The notes beneath the pieces were generated by a model that worked only from the letters and a program-made list of their open reading frames with translations, was not told the origin of the DNA and made no database searches. Below, in pieces: positions 1-11,889 of a DNA stretch of 64,000 nt (its first letter is position 1; each line of letters opens with the position of its first letter). Position numbers and translations under genes: made by a program. Source of the stretch: Sapria himalayana (taxonomy: Eukaryota; Streptophyta; Magnoliopsida; Malpighiales; Rafflesiaceae); assembly GCA_029783825.1 (NCBI GenBank), contig JAREIK010001718.1, forward strand, positions 1,875,898-1,939,897. Direction: 5' to 3'.

Positions 1-928
1 TTTGCTCCCAAACCCTTAGATTTTTCTTCTTCATCTCATGCCATCCCTATTTTTTTACTTTCCAAATTTTCACTATTATACTTGAATGGCTAGGTGTGAT
101 TTTTAAGCAGGAAGTTGCAGTGTTATCGAATGTTGTAGCTTTGGTCTCTTTCACTTTAGATTGTTGTGGCACGGAGAATAACCTTGACTTTTGTATTTTT
201 TTTCTATAAAACAAAGTTGAGGTGGTAAGAATGAGTCATGAGTAGTGGATGTCAATGACTTTAATCATTTCTTAAGAGTAAAAAGTCTTGATTTTAAAAA
301 TGGTCATAGCTTAAATAAATACTCTTTGGAACTATATATAATTAAAAGACATGATAGTGGAGAAGTGTCTTAACTTTTGTCTTAGTCATGGTGGATATGT
401 GATGAAAAAGTCATTGTACAAAAGGATATCATGATTTTAGTACCAATGAGGTATTTGCTTGCTATGATATAAAATTAATATCATAGTCATAAAAATTATA
501 ATGATCTAGTGTGACTGAGACTCTAAGAAAGTTCCACAACCAAAAAAATATCTTGAGTAGTAAAATGATTTTGTCAATGAGGTGATAGAGTTGTGTCATA
601 TGAAGATTTCGATGACTATCTGTGTAGAGCTTCAGCTAAGAATGGATGCCAAAATTATTCTATAAGTTCATAGAGGTGTACCAAAGTCATAATACAAAGA
701 ATGTTATGATTTTCCTTGACTTTCTACTCCTTCCATACGCAAAGATTCTACCTTGTCTCACATCTCACACAAAAAATTATCCAATTTTACAACTATTTAA
801 TATAATATATTAAAAATATAATAACATGAAATAATTCTATTTAAAGCTATTTTTCATGCAAATATATCATGCATAACCACCAAAATAACTAGAATTATCT
901 TTTATGTGGCATACCAACCAAAATTGCA
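1..928 (-). repeat. Gypsy family 1 LTR, antisense, start-proximal part
   Basis: This stretch is antisense to the first half of the Gypsy family 1 LTR. The same sequence recurs at 5708-7094 and 42446-43425 (same orientation) and at 7432-8761 and 59067-63961 (opposite orientation). The sense LTR starts with TGTTGATAA, so its start lies at the right edge here, near 928. A decayed polypurine region follows directly to the right, which makes this the 3' LTR of a minus-strand element. The rest of the LTR lies left of the window. Repeated tcatgac-like words are typical of this LTR. Confidence 0.75.
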
Positions 929-1560
929 TTCTAAAATAATTGTTTGTTCCTCAAGAATAAATCTCACTCTATAAAAAGTATAACTTTCCATTCATCATGT
1001 ATATTTATTTGCTATGACTAGGTTTGAGTGTCATAGTGTGTCTAGATGATGGAGTTATTTCTCTTTGTGGATATGTAAATGGGTCATGGGGGGGTTTGAG
1101 TTTCGTAACTAAATATGTGGGTGCAAAACTTGTGCAAAATAATTTGTGTGAGTGAATACATTTATTTCATTAGACCATGCAAGAAAAAAAAAATTCTTAA
1201 GCCATCTCTTAAGTAGCACAATATTTAATGTTCATAACTAGATCATAAACAAATTGTTACCTCCATCAATGATCCTAGATTTCTAGGCTAGCTTCATTAT
1301 ATAAAATCTCAAATCTTCTTTTCTTTATGAACTTTCTTTTAGCATTGAATCAATTTCTATAATTTCTTTTTCATTGATTCTTCCTTTTCTTTCTTTTTCA
1401 CAAGATGCCACATCTTTTTAGATCACCATAGCTTCATTGTTCTTGGATGCTGTGATTTTTCTGGACTACAATGGTTTTTTGTTAAGCTACAAAGTCATGG
1501 CACTAAAGTTTTCTATAGCTTCTATACCTCCAAAGTGACGACACTGGTTGTAACAAATGG
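929..1560 (-). mobile_element. 3' noncoding end of a minus-strand Gypsy family 1 element
   Basis: Just right of the LTR start, positions about 945-970 read on the minus strand as a decayed form of the polypurine region ('...cttgaggaacaaac...') that precedes the 3' LTR in the other Gypsy copies (16568-16600, 30893-30923). The remaining sequence is AT-rich with no protein similarity I can see, and would be internal 3' noncoding DNA. The rest of this element's interior is missing. It is replaced by the SINE-like pair and hAT copy 1. Confidence 0.45.
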
Positions 1561-1561
1561 T

Positions 1562-1893
1562 TGGCCGACTAAATCTTAGTCATCTGCAAGCCCATTTGAG
1601 TGTTAACTAGTTATCCAGCACAACCGAGCATACTCATACTATCTACTTTGCCCGTTATAGTGCATGGTTTTATTGGATCATAACTTATTTCTACCTACCA
1701 TGTTGCATTCCATAAAATGTATTTTAAAAATGGCCGGGCCCACTCAATCTTAGTCCTCGAGAAGGCCCATCCAAGTGTGAACTAGTTGCCCAGCCTCACT
1801 GGATATACTCATATTATTTGCTTTGCCTGTTGTGGTACATAGTTTTACACATGGGTCATGACTTACTTTATACCTCCTATGTCGCATCTCTTA
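1562..1893. repeat. Two diverged ~170-bp direct repeats in the SINE-like body
   Basis: Segments near 1562-1712 and 1733-1893 share an ordered series of words: ggcc, 'atcttagtc', 'aactagtt', 'atactcata', 'ctttgcc', a gtgcatggtttta-like run and 'cataactta'. The identity is about two thirds by eye. The second copy joins the tRNA-like head at its right end, so the first looks like a duplicated SINE body without a head. Confidence 0.6.
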
Positions 1894-2092
1894 TGATTTG
1901 AACTTGAGATCTCTAGCATAAGGTTCCAAATGATAATAATAGAATACCAATTGGCCTATAGCTCAATTGATATTCTATAGTTGAACCTTATGTTGGAGGT
2001 CTCAAGTTCATATTCTATTGGATATGACACGAGAGGCAAAAATTAAGCTGTGATGCATGTGTAAAACCATGCACTATAACGGGCAAAGGTGA
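1562..2092. mobile_element. tRNA-like SINE, head-to-head inverted pair
   Basis: Positions 1959-1970 read TAGCTCAATTGA, close to a tRNA A box, and 1999-2010 read GGTCTCAAGTTC, close to a B box. This spacing fits a tRNA-derived RNA polymerase III promoter. The same unit runs on the minus strand from about 1965 leftwards: the minus strand of 1899-1932 matches 1983-2010, and the minus strand of 1805-1890 matches parts of 2015-2090. The whole is therefore an imperfect foldback centred near 1955-1965. Known SINEs have this promoter layout. No poly(A) tail or target duplication was found, so an ancient tRNA-derived foldback of another kind is possible. Confidence 0.5.
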
Positions 2093-5034
2093 CAATCCGT
2101 ATGAGAATGAAACTAATCATCATCACATTAGTATATGATGGTATCTCTAGTGGTGGCCTCAACCTTCTCAAAGTCACATGAGTCATCATCAGCCAGCAAC
2201 TCTTCTGCTTTTGTTCCAGCACGATCTCGATCATGGATGCCTAACCTCAAATCCTCTCAATCCTTCATGCATATTAGTGTCTTAATGATATCTGACCGTA
2301 GTCTTAATTTTCTATCTAAAATCACATTAACTATAATAAAAAAAGTAGACTCCGATGCTGCGCTCGACACCGAAGAAGTTAGTAGATCTCATGCCATCTT
2401 AGACAACATGAGATAGATGGGCTCATATTATTTCCACCATTGTAAAATATCAATGTTCTTGTATCAATACGTGATAGAATCGAGTAGTAATCAGTATCTA
2501 AGTACAAAGATAGCTTTTTCCTATTTGATGGTCCACCTCATCATTTTCCCCTTGCTAACTGAATAGAAAAGTCATCATCTCTGAATAAGGTATTTATGTC
2601 TATACTCGAAGCCTGGCTACTACAACAACTATACCAAGTATCATAATATGTAAATAACTTAGTCAACTTCTTGTGAATGAATCCTTTAGGTTGGTATTTC
2701 TAGTTCAAACATAATGATATGTATTTCAAAATATTATCTACTTCTTCCACTATAACTCTAGGTCCATGTAGGCAAGCATATAATAAAGGGATGGAATGGT
2801 GGAATAATAATTTAAGTACATGGATTTTATCTCAAGAGTCATGTCACTAAATGTCAGGTCATCTCTAAACTTCCTAAACATGATACTAATGTTGCATATA
2901 CACCTAAGTACAATGCAAGTCATAAAAGTATAAATTGATGAACACATGTTCGTCTTGTCATAAAAAATCTTCAAATTTTTCATAAATAAAATTTCTATAT
3001 CCCAGTCAATATCATCAAAAATAAGTTTGTCACTTTTACTATTAATATAGTCTAATATCATGTGTTTATATCCAACACATAACTCCAACATCATGTATGT
3101 ATAGTTCTAATGGTGTCTCATATCCATGTGAAATTTATATCTTTTTAGACTCAGACAAATAGAGACTACCAAACTTCTATTGTCTGCTAGGCATCCGAAG
3201 ATATTATAGTGAGTTATATATTTTTTCTAATGTGGGGGAAATAATATTAATTCCCACTTGGATTATGAGGTTAATGATGTGACACATGTATCTAATGTTA
3301 AAAATCTCACCTAATGGCTAATCTCTAATGGTCCTAACAAATATGTTAATGACTACTCCATTATTAGATACATTATCAAATTTGATATTATATATTTTAT
3401 TTTGAAAATTATATTTTCTAAAGATTCTCATTATACAATCATATATGGTCGGGCCATCATGAGGATAGAGAATCATTGAAAATCCTAATAATTTTTTGTT
3501 TAGTGTCTATTTAGAATCTACATAGCAGGTGGTGAGGCATCATAAGATACATCATCGTGACTAGTCCAGATATCAGATATCATGGATACCATACCATTAT
3601 ATTGCCTAATAGTTATTATTTGTTTTTCTAACTTATAATATTTTATTATATCATTCATTTATGTGAACCTAGGAATCATATGATGTTGATTATCTTTAGA
3701 TCCTCCAAAAATCTAATCAAAAGACTTATCATGGTGATTAGTTCAGTCATGCCTCCCTCCCTAATTAGTTGTGGTATATGATGGGGTCAACATAAAAGGT
3801 GAACTAGATCCAACCTCAAAGATCTAACCACTCAATTGAGTTTTCCTAGGATCTAATGCACCATTTTTTAGTGCATTGTTCAGCATGCTTCTTTAGGTGG
3901 CAAGTCCCACATGCACTTATACATGTTAATTTTTTCATACAATATTTGTATTATGTCAATTCTTCATCGACAATCCTAATATTTTTAATTTATATAATAT
4001 TAAAGTAAGTCTAAACTACAAATTTTGTTCTAGTTTTTTGTTTTTTAAATGTTGGGGTTGAGATGATAAGAGAAAATAAGCTTTGGTGGCCCCACCCTCT
4101 AACCTTTCCATAATGTTTTCATTATCAATATAAAAATTATCTATATTTTCATTAAGATTATTATTGTTCTCATCATAAATTTCTTAAATATCATTTTAGA
4201 TTATTATTCGTTTATTAATTATATTCTAAATTCTATTTCTAAAATTATATAAATATTTTTTATTAAATTATTAATATAAATTAAAAATTTAAAACTACAT
4301 AAAATTTTAAAAATATTATCCGTTTGGCATTTTTCCATTTATGGAATGCTAATTCCCAATTTCTAAAACTAATGTCTGATATTTGATGTGCACGTTACAC
4401 ACCCAAGTCCCAAAAGCCTAATGCCCAAATGAGAGAGGGCCAAAGATAGAGATTAGACTTAGAGTTAAAGATTTCAGATTGGAAAGAAAGAGAGAGAATA
4501 TAATCTGCGAGATTGAGAATTGAATAAAAGAGATATATAGATATTATAAATATTTTTTAAAAAATCATTTTTTTAATTTTTTTAAAATTTTTATTATAAT
4601 TTTAGGGCATAAACTTGATAGCCATTGAATTTTTTGCTCTCGCCATTCGGGGTGCATTTAACGGTTGGATGCATCTCTATTTAATTTATTTTGAATCATT
4701 GGGTCAGTATCGATTTAGCTCAACACTTCCAAAGGATTTAGAATCAGGTAAGGGCTAAGGCACAAGCATGAACCTAATGAGTCACGTCTCATGGGAGATC
4801 GAGCAATTGGGCATCTAATCGAGCCATGCCCAAAACCCAGCCTAAATTTTGGGGCACGGTGTTGCTCGTACCACTAGACCATGCTTTTAGGCCAGGAAGT
4901 TGGGTCATGCCTGACCTAGCATGAGGCCCGACACCCCCTGACCTGGCACAACATGAGCATGCCTCAAGCTGGCACGACTCAGCAGGCCATGCCTCATGTC
5001 GAGCATGGGCAGCTCAACCAACTTGACACTTCTA
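2093..5034 (-). mobile_element. hAT copy 1, 5' terminus plus transposase region (minus strand)
   Basis: The right end at 5021-5034 reads acttgacacttcta, a decayed form of the family terminus (gtttgacacctcta at the right end of copy 4). From there leftward come a GC-biased arm, an AT-rich stretch and a transposase pseudogene on the minus strand. Homology to copy 3 runs through the C-terminal acidic tail and stops abruptly at 2093 (minus-strand '...cggattg'), where the SINE-like sequence begins. The missing 3' end of the element lies at 5035-5699 in inverted orientation. Confidence 0.75.
2105..4075 (-). pseudogene. hAT transposase relic (BED-finger, RICESLEEPER-like), copy 1
   Basis: Minus-strand fragments in several frames match the transposase of copies 2-4. 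The BED zinc-finger area lies around 3870-4000. The central part includes ELCVGYKHMILDY and NISIMFRKFRDD at 2750-3094, which correspond to SCVGYEHVISDY and NISSMFRKYRVD in copy 4. The hAT C-terminal dimerisation region is at about 2250-2560. Stops and frameshifts are frequent, including a TGA where the Trp after the dimerisation domain should be. The family cuts and pastes the element in the nucleus by a DDE-type reaction. This copy cannot code for an active enzyme. Confidence 0.8.
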
Positions 5035-5699
5035 GTTGGCATTGAGATTGAATTATTATGGTAGTTGAGTCTGTTGCATTATTATTCTTATGATTGAGAT
5101 TAATGATGTTTATAGTTTATTTTATGTTGTTGTTATGATTTGTGAGTTATGGTATTATTTTATTTATTTTTGGATTAAATGATGAATGAATAATTGATGT
5201 ATTTTTTTGATTTTTTTTTGTGATTTATGTGAACTTAAATAAATATTATAATGTAATGTCACATTCACAACTCATAAATGTTAGCTTAAAATATGAAATT
5301 TGTAAAAAAAAATTTAAATAATTAATCCATAATTCCCATTATGAAACCAATACGGTGAGTTGAGTCACAAGTGCGACTATGTGAGTTGGTCGTGGACTCA
5401 AACTCGAAGTCCTAGCCTTCTAGGACCTAGTTATGCTAGGGCTATGCTAGGGCTAGGCTAAAGTCCTAAGCTAAAAACCCATGCTTGAACTAGCATGGTG
5501 TGGCACACCCCTGCATGACTCGATCCAAATCCGGCTAGACTCAAGTCGACAGGTTGTGCCAGGCTAGCCAAAATTAAGTTGTGCTGTGCCTAGCAAGACA
5601 TGACTCTTGTATCATGCCGTGTCAGACAATACATGGTAGTCGATTAGGCCACTTAAAATCGGGTTGTGCCATTATGGTACTGGTCGTTTGACTCCTCTA
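5035..5699 (+). mobile_element. hAT 3'-end fragment, inverted relative to copy 1
   Basis: Reversed, this stretch matches the transposase-3' end of copy 3 (49360-49970): an AT-rich 3' region and a GC-biased arm ending at the terminus gtttgactcctcta (5686-5699). Its first bases, gttggcattgag, continue the C-terminal tail (ttggtattggg in copy 3) just where copy 1 breaks off at 2093. The two pieces together would make one full-length element. Positions 5700-5707, ttattagg, are the expected right target duplication. Confidence 0.7.
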
Positions 5700-5707
5700 T
5701 TATTAGG

Positions 5708-7094
5708 GTGGAATTCACACAAAATAATTCAAAAGACATCTTGTATAATTTTGGGTTCCTAGTGACATCCTTCATAAGTTTCTAGGAATCAAACTCTCAA
5801 CTCATAATTTTCGTTCATGTGTCTTGGATTGATCCCTAGGTGAGTGTTGAAATTCAAACCCTCCCTACTTAGGGTTTATGTTTATTCCTTGTGTCACCTC
5901 TTTGCTCATGGATCTCTCATAGGGTTGGATGAATCTGTGCTTCCAAAACTTTGGCCTTTTGGTCTTCCTCTCATTCTTTCTCCCTATAGTATAATTTTTA
6001 TACTCAAATGGGTAGGTATTATATTTAAGTGGAAAGTTATGTTACTATTGAATACCATGAATTTGGCTTTGCCTCTCTATAATGCAAAATTGTAACACTA
6101 ATAATTAGCCATAACTTTGATTTTTTTCTTACTTAAGACTTTCATGGTGCTTGTAATAGCCATGATTTGTATATTTTATCTTTCTAATACAATGTTATGG
6201 TACTGGGAATGAGCCAAGAATTTGGTTTCTTTCATCCTTTAAATTGCTTGGCACTAAGAATGAGATATGATTCTAGTTTCTTTCTTTCTTTAGTTTGTTT
6301 GGCACTTAAGAATAGCCATGAATTTTGTATATTGTCTCAATAATTCCAAGTCATGATAATTGGAATGACCACATCTTATGCATTTCACCTGTATAACCTA
6401 AAATCACGGTGTGGAAGGATGGATGAGCCTTTAGTTGTTTCTTAAGAGCAAAAGTAGCTACCCTAAAAATGACCACCACTAAAGTAAATGCTCTCTGAAA
6501 CTCTCTATAGTTAAAAGATTAAAGATGGAGAAGTGATGCGATTTTTGCTTTAGTCTTGGTGGCTCTATAATGAGAAAGTTGTTGCACTGCAGAATGTTAT
6601 GTCTTTTAGTATCATTGGGGGGGGGTACTTGGTTGCCATGATATAAAATTAATATCATAGCCATAAAAATATTATGAGATAATTTGGAAATAACTCCAAA
6701 AAATTTGCACAACCAAAATGAATATATTTCATCGTGAAATAATTATGTTAATGAGGTGATATTGTCACAGTATATAAAGATTTTCATGATTATTTTTGTA
6801 GAGCTTAGCCAAAAATGGATGCAAAAAGTTTCTTAGAAGTTCATGGAGGTTTAATAAAGTCATACAATAAAGAATTCTAGGACTTTAATTGACTTTTTGC
6901 TCTCTTCATACTCAACAAACTACCAAGTATCACATTTCACACAAAAAAATTATCTAATTTCACTATTATTTATTATAATCCATTAAAAATACAATATTAT
7001 GAAATAGTTATATTCAAAAAAAAATTTCATAGAAAAGTATCATGTATAATCACTAAAATAATTATGATTATTTGGTATTTTGCATATTGAACAA
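5708..7094 (-). repeat. Gypsy family 1 LTR, antisense, first half
   Basis: Antisense to 7432-8761 over its whole length. The left edge (tggaattcacac) pairs with tgaattttcccct near 8750, and the right edge (tattgaacaaca) pairs with tgttgataaaaca at 7432. The hAT fragment ends eight bases to the left, so the rest of this LTR was displaced by that insertion or by a deletion. There is no coding potential; an 83-residue open frame here is chance. Confidence 0.8.
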
Positions 7095-7431
7095 CATGCA
7101 AAATTAAGAGAACCAATGTATTATCGAATTGATAAAAAGTAGTGAAAACTAGAAATAATTATATTTTGTAAAGGAAACTTTTGAGGCTCACTGAACATTA
7201 GTGAGAAAAGACAAAAGTTATTTCATAACATTGTGGCAAAATATTAGATTGAGCAGTAACCAATTAGTGAGATTCAGAGAGACCACCAACTTCTATATAA
7301 CAATTTGAGCACTCTAGAATACATTTTCCCTTCAAAGAGTTTGAGCATAAGGGGAAGTCATACCACATACCCTCCTCACCTCGTTGATATTAATTTATTT
7401 TCTTAGATATTAAGGTACTATAATCTTATTG
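7095..7431. other. Spacer between two head-to-head LTRs
   Basis: This 337-bp AT-rich stretch separates two oppositely oriented LTR starts. No open frame, primer site, polypurine tract or target duplication could be recognised. Confidence 0.6.
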
Positions 7432-9930
7432 TGTTGATAAAACATATCAAATAATACCAAATAATAATAATTATTTTGGTAATTATGTATAATGTAATTG
7501 CATGAAAAAAGATTTTACATAGAACCATTTTATTAAATTATAGTTTTAATAGATTATGATAAATAGTAATAAAATTAGATAGTTTTTATGTAAAATATTA
7601 GATTTGGAAGACTTGTTTAGTAAGAAGAAAAAGAAAAGTCATGTAAAATTATATAATTCATTATATTATGACTTTGTTACACCTCTATGAGTTTATAGGG
7701 TAGTTTTGATATCCATTTCTAGCCAAAGCTCTACATAATTAGTCATGATAAGTTTCATACACCATAGATATACTACCTTATTGACATAATTATTTCACTA
7801 TATAATATATTATTTTTGGTTGTGAAACTTTCTTGGAGTCATGGTCACCAACTCATAATATTTTTATGGCTACAGTATTAATTTTATATCATAATAATAA
7901 AATAATCCACTTGTGTTAAAAGTGTGATATTCTTTTATGTTGTGACTTTCTCATTACATAGCTACAAATAACTAGAAATAAGCTATGGTACTTTTTTATT
8001 ATCATGACTTTTAGCTATAAATAGTTCCAATGATTTTTAGCTATAAATAAGTATAATTTTTTGCTTTTAAGAAATGATTAAAGCCATGGCCATCCTATGA
8101 CACCATGACTTTAGGTTAAAGAGATGAAATACACATGTCATGTTCATTCCCTATACTATTACCTTATGTTAAGGAGATGAAATACACAAGTCATAGTTAT
8201 TCTCAGCATTTTGGCAATCTAATCCAAGTAAAAGACCAAAGTAGCAACTCATTCCTAGTGCCACAACTTTGTCTTACATAGATAAAATTGATGAGCCATG
8301 GCCATTCCCATTATTGTGGCAATCTAAAGTAAGAAAGAAACTAAATCTATGACTCATTCTAATGTCACGGCTCTGTGTTATAGAGAGGCTAAGTCAAAGC
8401 CATGATATTTTCTAGTTCCAAGACTTCTTGCATAAAAATCACACCCATCCATTCAAGTATAAAAGTAGAAATTTGGGGAGAACTAAAAGAGTTAGGGCAC
8501 AAGATAAAGATGAAAAAGCTAGGGTTTTATGAGCAAAGATTCACACAAACCTAAAAAAGATTAATGAGTGAAGGTGTGATGCAAGACACAAGCATAATCT
8601 CAAAAGGGAGGGGGCACAAATTTCCTACCACATATGGATAAATCCATGGAATAAGAGTAAGAATTATGAATTTAGGATTAAGTTCTAGACATAATGGCTA
8701 TTATTGGGAACTCAAAATTATTTGAGGTCTTTAGAATTACCTCATATGAATTTTCCCCTCATATTATATTAAATTGTGATATATGATTGATGTATTTTAT
8801 TTTGTGTGAAAGATACATATTTAATAAGTTTTTTTTATTTGGATTGTATAATGATTTCATTACTAATGGTCATGATATTTACTTAAAAATAAATTTTTTA
8901 TTTTAATATTGGTTGGCTTTTATATGTTATCATGAAGAATGATGATAGGTAAGACATAAATTATACTCATACATAATGGTAAGAATGAAGTAACAACCCT
9001 TATAATCATAATGTGCTAGACAGACATATACATCAAGACCTAATCTCGAGATAAGTTTAATCATGTGAGTATGATACTTATAAAGTCAAAAGTATTACCA
9101 ATCTATTATGCATATATTAGATGAACTAACCCTAATTATTGTGGGGGTTTTATAGGTTGTTATCATAAGGGTTTACCTTTAGTATGAGAGTTGTATGTCA
9201 TAATTATAATTGATAATAGGTAAGTCATGGTTTACATACAAATGGAGATGGCCCATAAGATATTAATAATTCTACGAGTTACTTTCAATCACATCATTTT
9301 TACCAATGAGATTTGAGAGAAAATACATGTTGATTGTGTGTTATATTGCTTACGATGCCAAAATTATAAATATTTTAAATATCACACCAATTTACATTTT
9401 TATGATATTTGGGTCTAAGAATAAAAGTGCATATATGAACAACCATCAATGGTAGTTGATGAGTTGCCTAAAAGACATGAACTTGTGAATGACCCTCGAG
9501 TAGGGATGATTTTCATTTTGGTGATATAGTACTAAGTGAATAATTATAAGAGAAGCATCATTAGGGAGGGCCTATTAGGAGACAACCACCTTGTATGCTA
9601 GTAGGCTACTAGGATATTTTCATAATAATTCAATATTCATTCTATAATTAAACATATAAACAACTAGGTAATTTAGATATGTCATTTTATATCATGAAAT
9701 TGACAAACTCTAGAATCTAAGAATCTAACTAAAAACCTAGCTTTATTCATTTAACTAGAGTAGTAATTGACTTATTATTGGCTGATCAAACTACCTACAC
9801 AATTCTCGTTGGATCGACATCTGGATGAAGGTTTACTTTACTACTTATATGACTCATATACTTATGAGGCTCATTGGATGAGAGACTCTCACCCAATAAG
9901 CTTTTGAGACATTTCCAAAGAGACGCCAAC
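7432..9930 (+). repeat. Gypsy family 1 LTR, sense, near full length (~2.5 kb)
   Basis: It starts with TGTTGATAA, the LTR start that also follows the polypurine region at 59025-59066. The first part (to 8761) recurs at 1-928, 5708-7094, 42446-43425 and 59067-63961. The second part (8762-9930) matches 44440-45495, which sits just before a primer binding site and gag. It also matches, reversed, 38112-38640 and 41420-42445. The end near 9930 is truncated: the last ~60 bp before the primer site seen at 45498 are absent and a family 2 LTR follows. An LTR supplies promoter and polyadenylation signals, but none is evidently intact here. Confidence 0.75.
8115..8220. repeat. 53-bp tandem duplication inside the family 1 LTR
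   Basis: Two copies of a unit beginning gttaaagagatgaaatacaca start at 8115 and 8168. Weaker repeats of similar words (tcatg..cattc, ctttgtgttatagag) continue to about 8410, so this part of the LTR is modular. Confidence 0.7.
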
Positions 9931-9941
9931 AATTGATGTCT

Positions 9942-11697
9942 TAATGAATAATTATTTTACTAAAGAATCCAAAGATGGAAATCAGGTCGCAGAAAAAAAA
10001 GTTCAAGCAATAAGAATATACTTGGTCGTGACATTAAAATTTGGTCATCACACTAAAAATTGGTAGTGACATCAGAATTTAGTCATGACATTAGAATTAG
10101 TCATGACATCAGAATTTAGTCATGACATTAAAATTTGGTCATGACATCAGAATTTGATCATGACATTAAAAATAGTTTGTGATAGAAAAATGGAAAGAAA
10201 TAGAGAAGTGGAAGTCATGCCAAGGAATTTGAGTTGAGTTAATCTTTCTAGATTTTACAAAAATAAGCCTAGAAACTAGGGCTAGCACAAACTGTATAAA
10301 ATCATCATCTTCTTCTAAAAAAGAGTTTGGGATGCAAACTAGAAAACTAGTAGCTGATGGCTCTTTGAAGTTTTTTTTTGTTTTTTCCCTTTTTAATATA
10401 GATCTAGATTAGATTAACATTATTCATTGTTGTTGTGTTTTGGATCTTGAACTCAGCTTGCTAGAAACATGAATCTGAATAATTTTTGCTTGTTTCTTAT
10501 GAATCACTAGCTGTATTGTTTTGAAACTTGGATAAATTTTTTTAAATCAGATGAATTTATTAATTGCAATCACCGTGTGCTTCCTAGATCTATTGTCCAT
10601 TGGAAATTGTGATCTAGTCAATTAGAAGCATAATTTTCGCTAGATTGAATTAGCAATTAAGCATGTTCTTTCTATAGAGATTAGTGAGAATTTATTGGAA
10701 GTAGAAGGTTAAATCTAATGGGCTGGTGTTCATTTTCAATTAATTTGTTGTCAATAGTAGTGCCAAATGCTCATAATTAATTGTATCCTACCCTTATTTC
10801 TATGAGGTCATTTGAGTGACATAGAGAAGGCAATTCCCGAGGTTTAAAAAATAATCAATTATGATGGGATGTTAGGCTAACAATGATAAATAAAAGAATT
10901 CTACCAATTTATGTAGATAAGATCACATTTTACTCAAAATGAGAAAATTCAGCAATTAGCTAGATAAATTATTAGAGATATCATCTTAATATTTTGAGTG
11001 ATCAATTATCCCCGTGTTAGCTTAGATCCAATCAAGGGACTAGAAAACTCACTAAGATTTTAAGAAATGGGTACCAACCATTTGTAGAGACTTGTAGCAC
11101 CCATTTCTTGGGAAGAAAGAGACTTGAAGTCTTTAGAAAGGGGTATGAAGTATAATGAAATATAAATACTCAATTCTCATAAGACGGTTCAAAATACCAG
11201 CAACCACATAGATCTTAGACTTTTAGGGAATTAATTTATCTAAGTGATGAAATTTGTAGCTACAAGGAGAGATCCAAGGCTACATGATAAATGTTCTTGA
11301 TAGATTTCAACTTTTCTCTAGAAATAAGCCATGATATAGATGTCTACAAAAATTAGCTATTAGTTTCTACAAGTGAACTGATCAAGTCCAATTTATCTTT
11401 GTAGATTTCTTTTGAATTTTTATTTTGGGTTTTAGTTCTTTTATTATTATTAATTATAATTAGTATATGAATCTATATTTCTAATGGTTCAAATAGTTTG
11501 AATCTTTAGTAGTTTGGGTAATTGAGAATTCAATTCTTGTCAATCTCTATATGAATGATATCTAGACTTACAACCATTTTTACTACTTTTATGATCTGTG
11601 CACTTGCAATGTCATAGACTAAATTCAGTACAATCTTTTTTTGATAATATTAAATGAGAGTAATTTAGTCTATATAATAAAAGGTAATCAAGTTATA
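9942..11697 (+). repeat. Gypsy family 2 LTR (5' LTR of the first tandem element), left end truncated
   Basis: Matches 17110-18823 and 31290-32235 in direct orientation. It ends just before a primer binding site at 11698. The first ~500 bp of the LTR, seen at 16601-17110, are missing, so the left edge is a break against the family 1 LTR. No coding sequence. Confidence 0.8.
10024..10176. repeat. Minisatellite of 18-19 bp units in the LTR, 8 units
   Basis: Eight diverged units of the form tggtcatgacattaaaatt follow one another. The matching place in the middle LTR (17192-17287) holds five. In the third LTR, near 31360, only about one remains. Confidence 0.9.
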
Positions 11698-11715
11698 TGA
11701 CACCGTTGCTGGGAA
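11698..11715 (+). other. Primer binding site of the first family 2 element
   Basis: TGACACCGTTGCTGGGAA follows the LTR end and resembles TGGCGCCGTTGCCGGGGA, the primer site commonly seen in plant Gypsy elements. It is a decayed copy that places the start of the internal region. Confidence 0.75.
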
Positions 11716-11849
11716 TTGAAAGAAAATGTTAAACCAATATTCAGACAAAAGAGAGAAATACTAGTTTGGACATTTTTTTTAAAAAAATCACAAAAATATG
11801 ATTTAACAGTAGTGTCTTATGAAGACACTTATATTTTTGAGTTGAATTG

Positions 11850-11854
<5 letters not shown>

Positions 11855-11884
<30 letters not shown>
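11855..11884. repeat. (TG)n microsatellite
   Basis: Fifteen TG units, in the leader between primer site and gag. The second element has a short AT-rich run at the matching place (near 18975). Confidence 0.95.
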
Positions 11885-11888
<4 letters not shown>

Positions 11889-11889
11889 A

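Noticed and set aside
1950..2012. A possible functional tRNA gene
   Set aside because: A- and B-box words are present but no cloverleaf stems or CCA-side acceptor pairing could be drawn, and the unit is part of a repeated foldback.
10024..10176. A CRISPR-like array
   Set aside because: Units follow one another without spacers, vary in sequence, and lie in a plant LTR with no cas genes.
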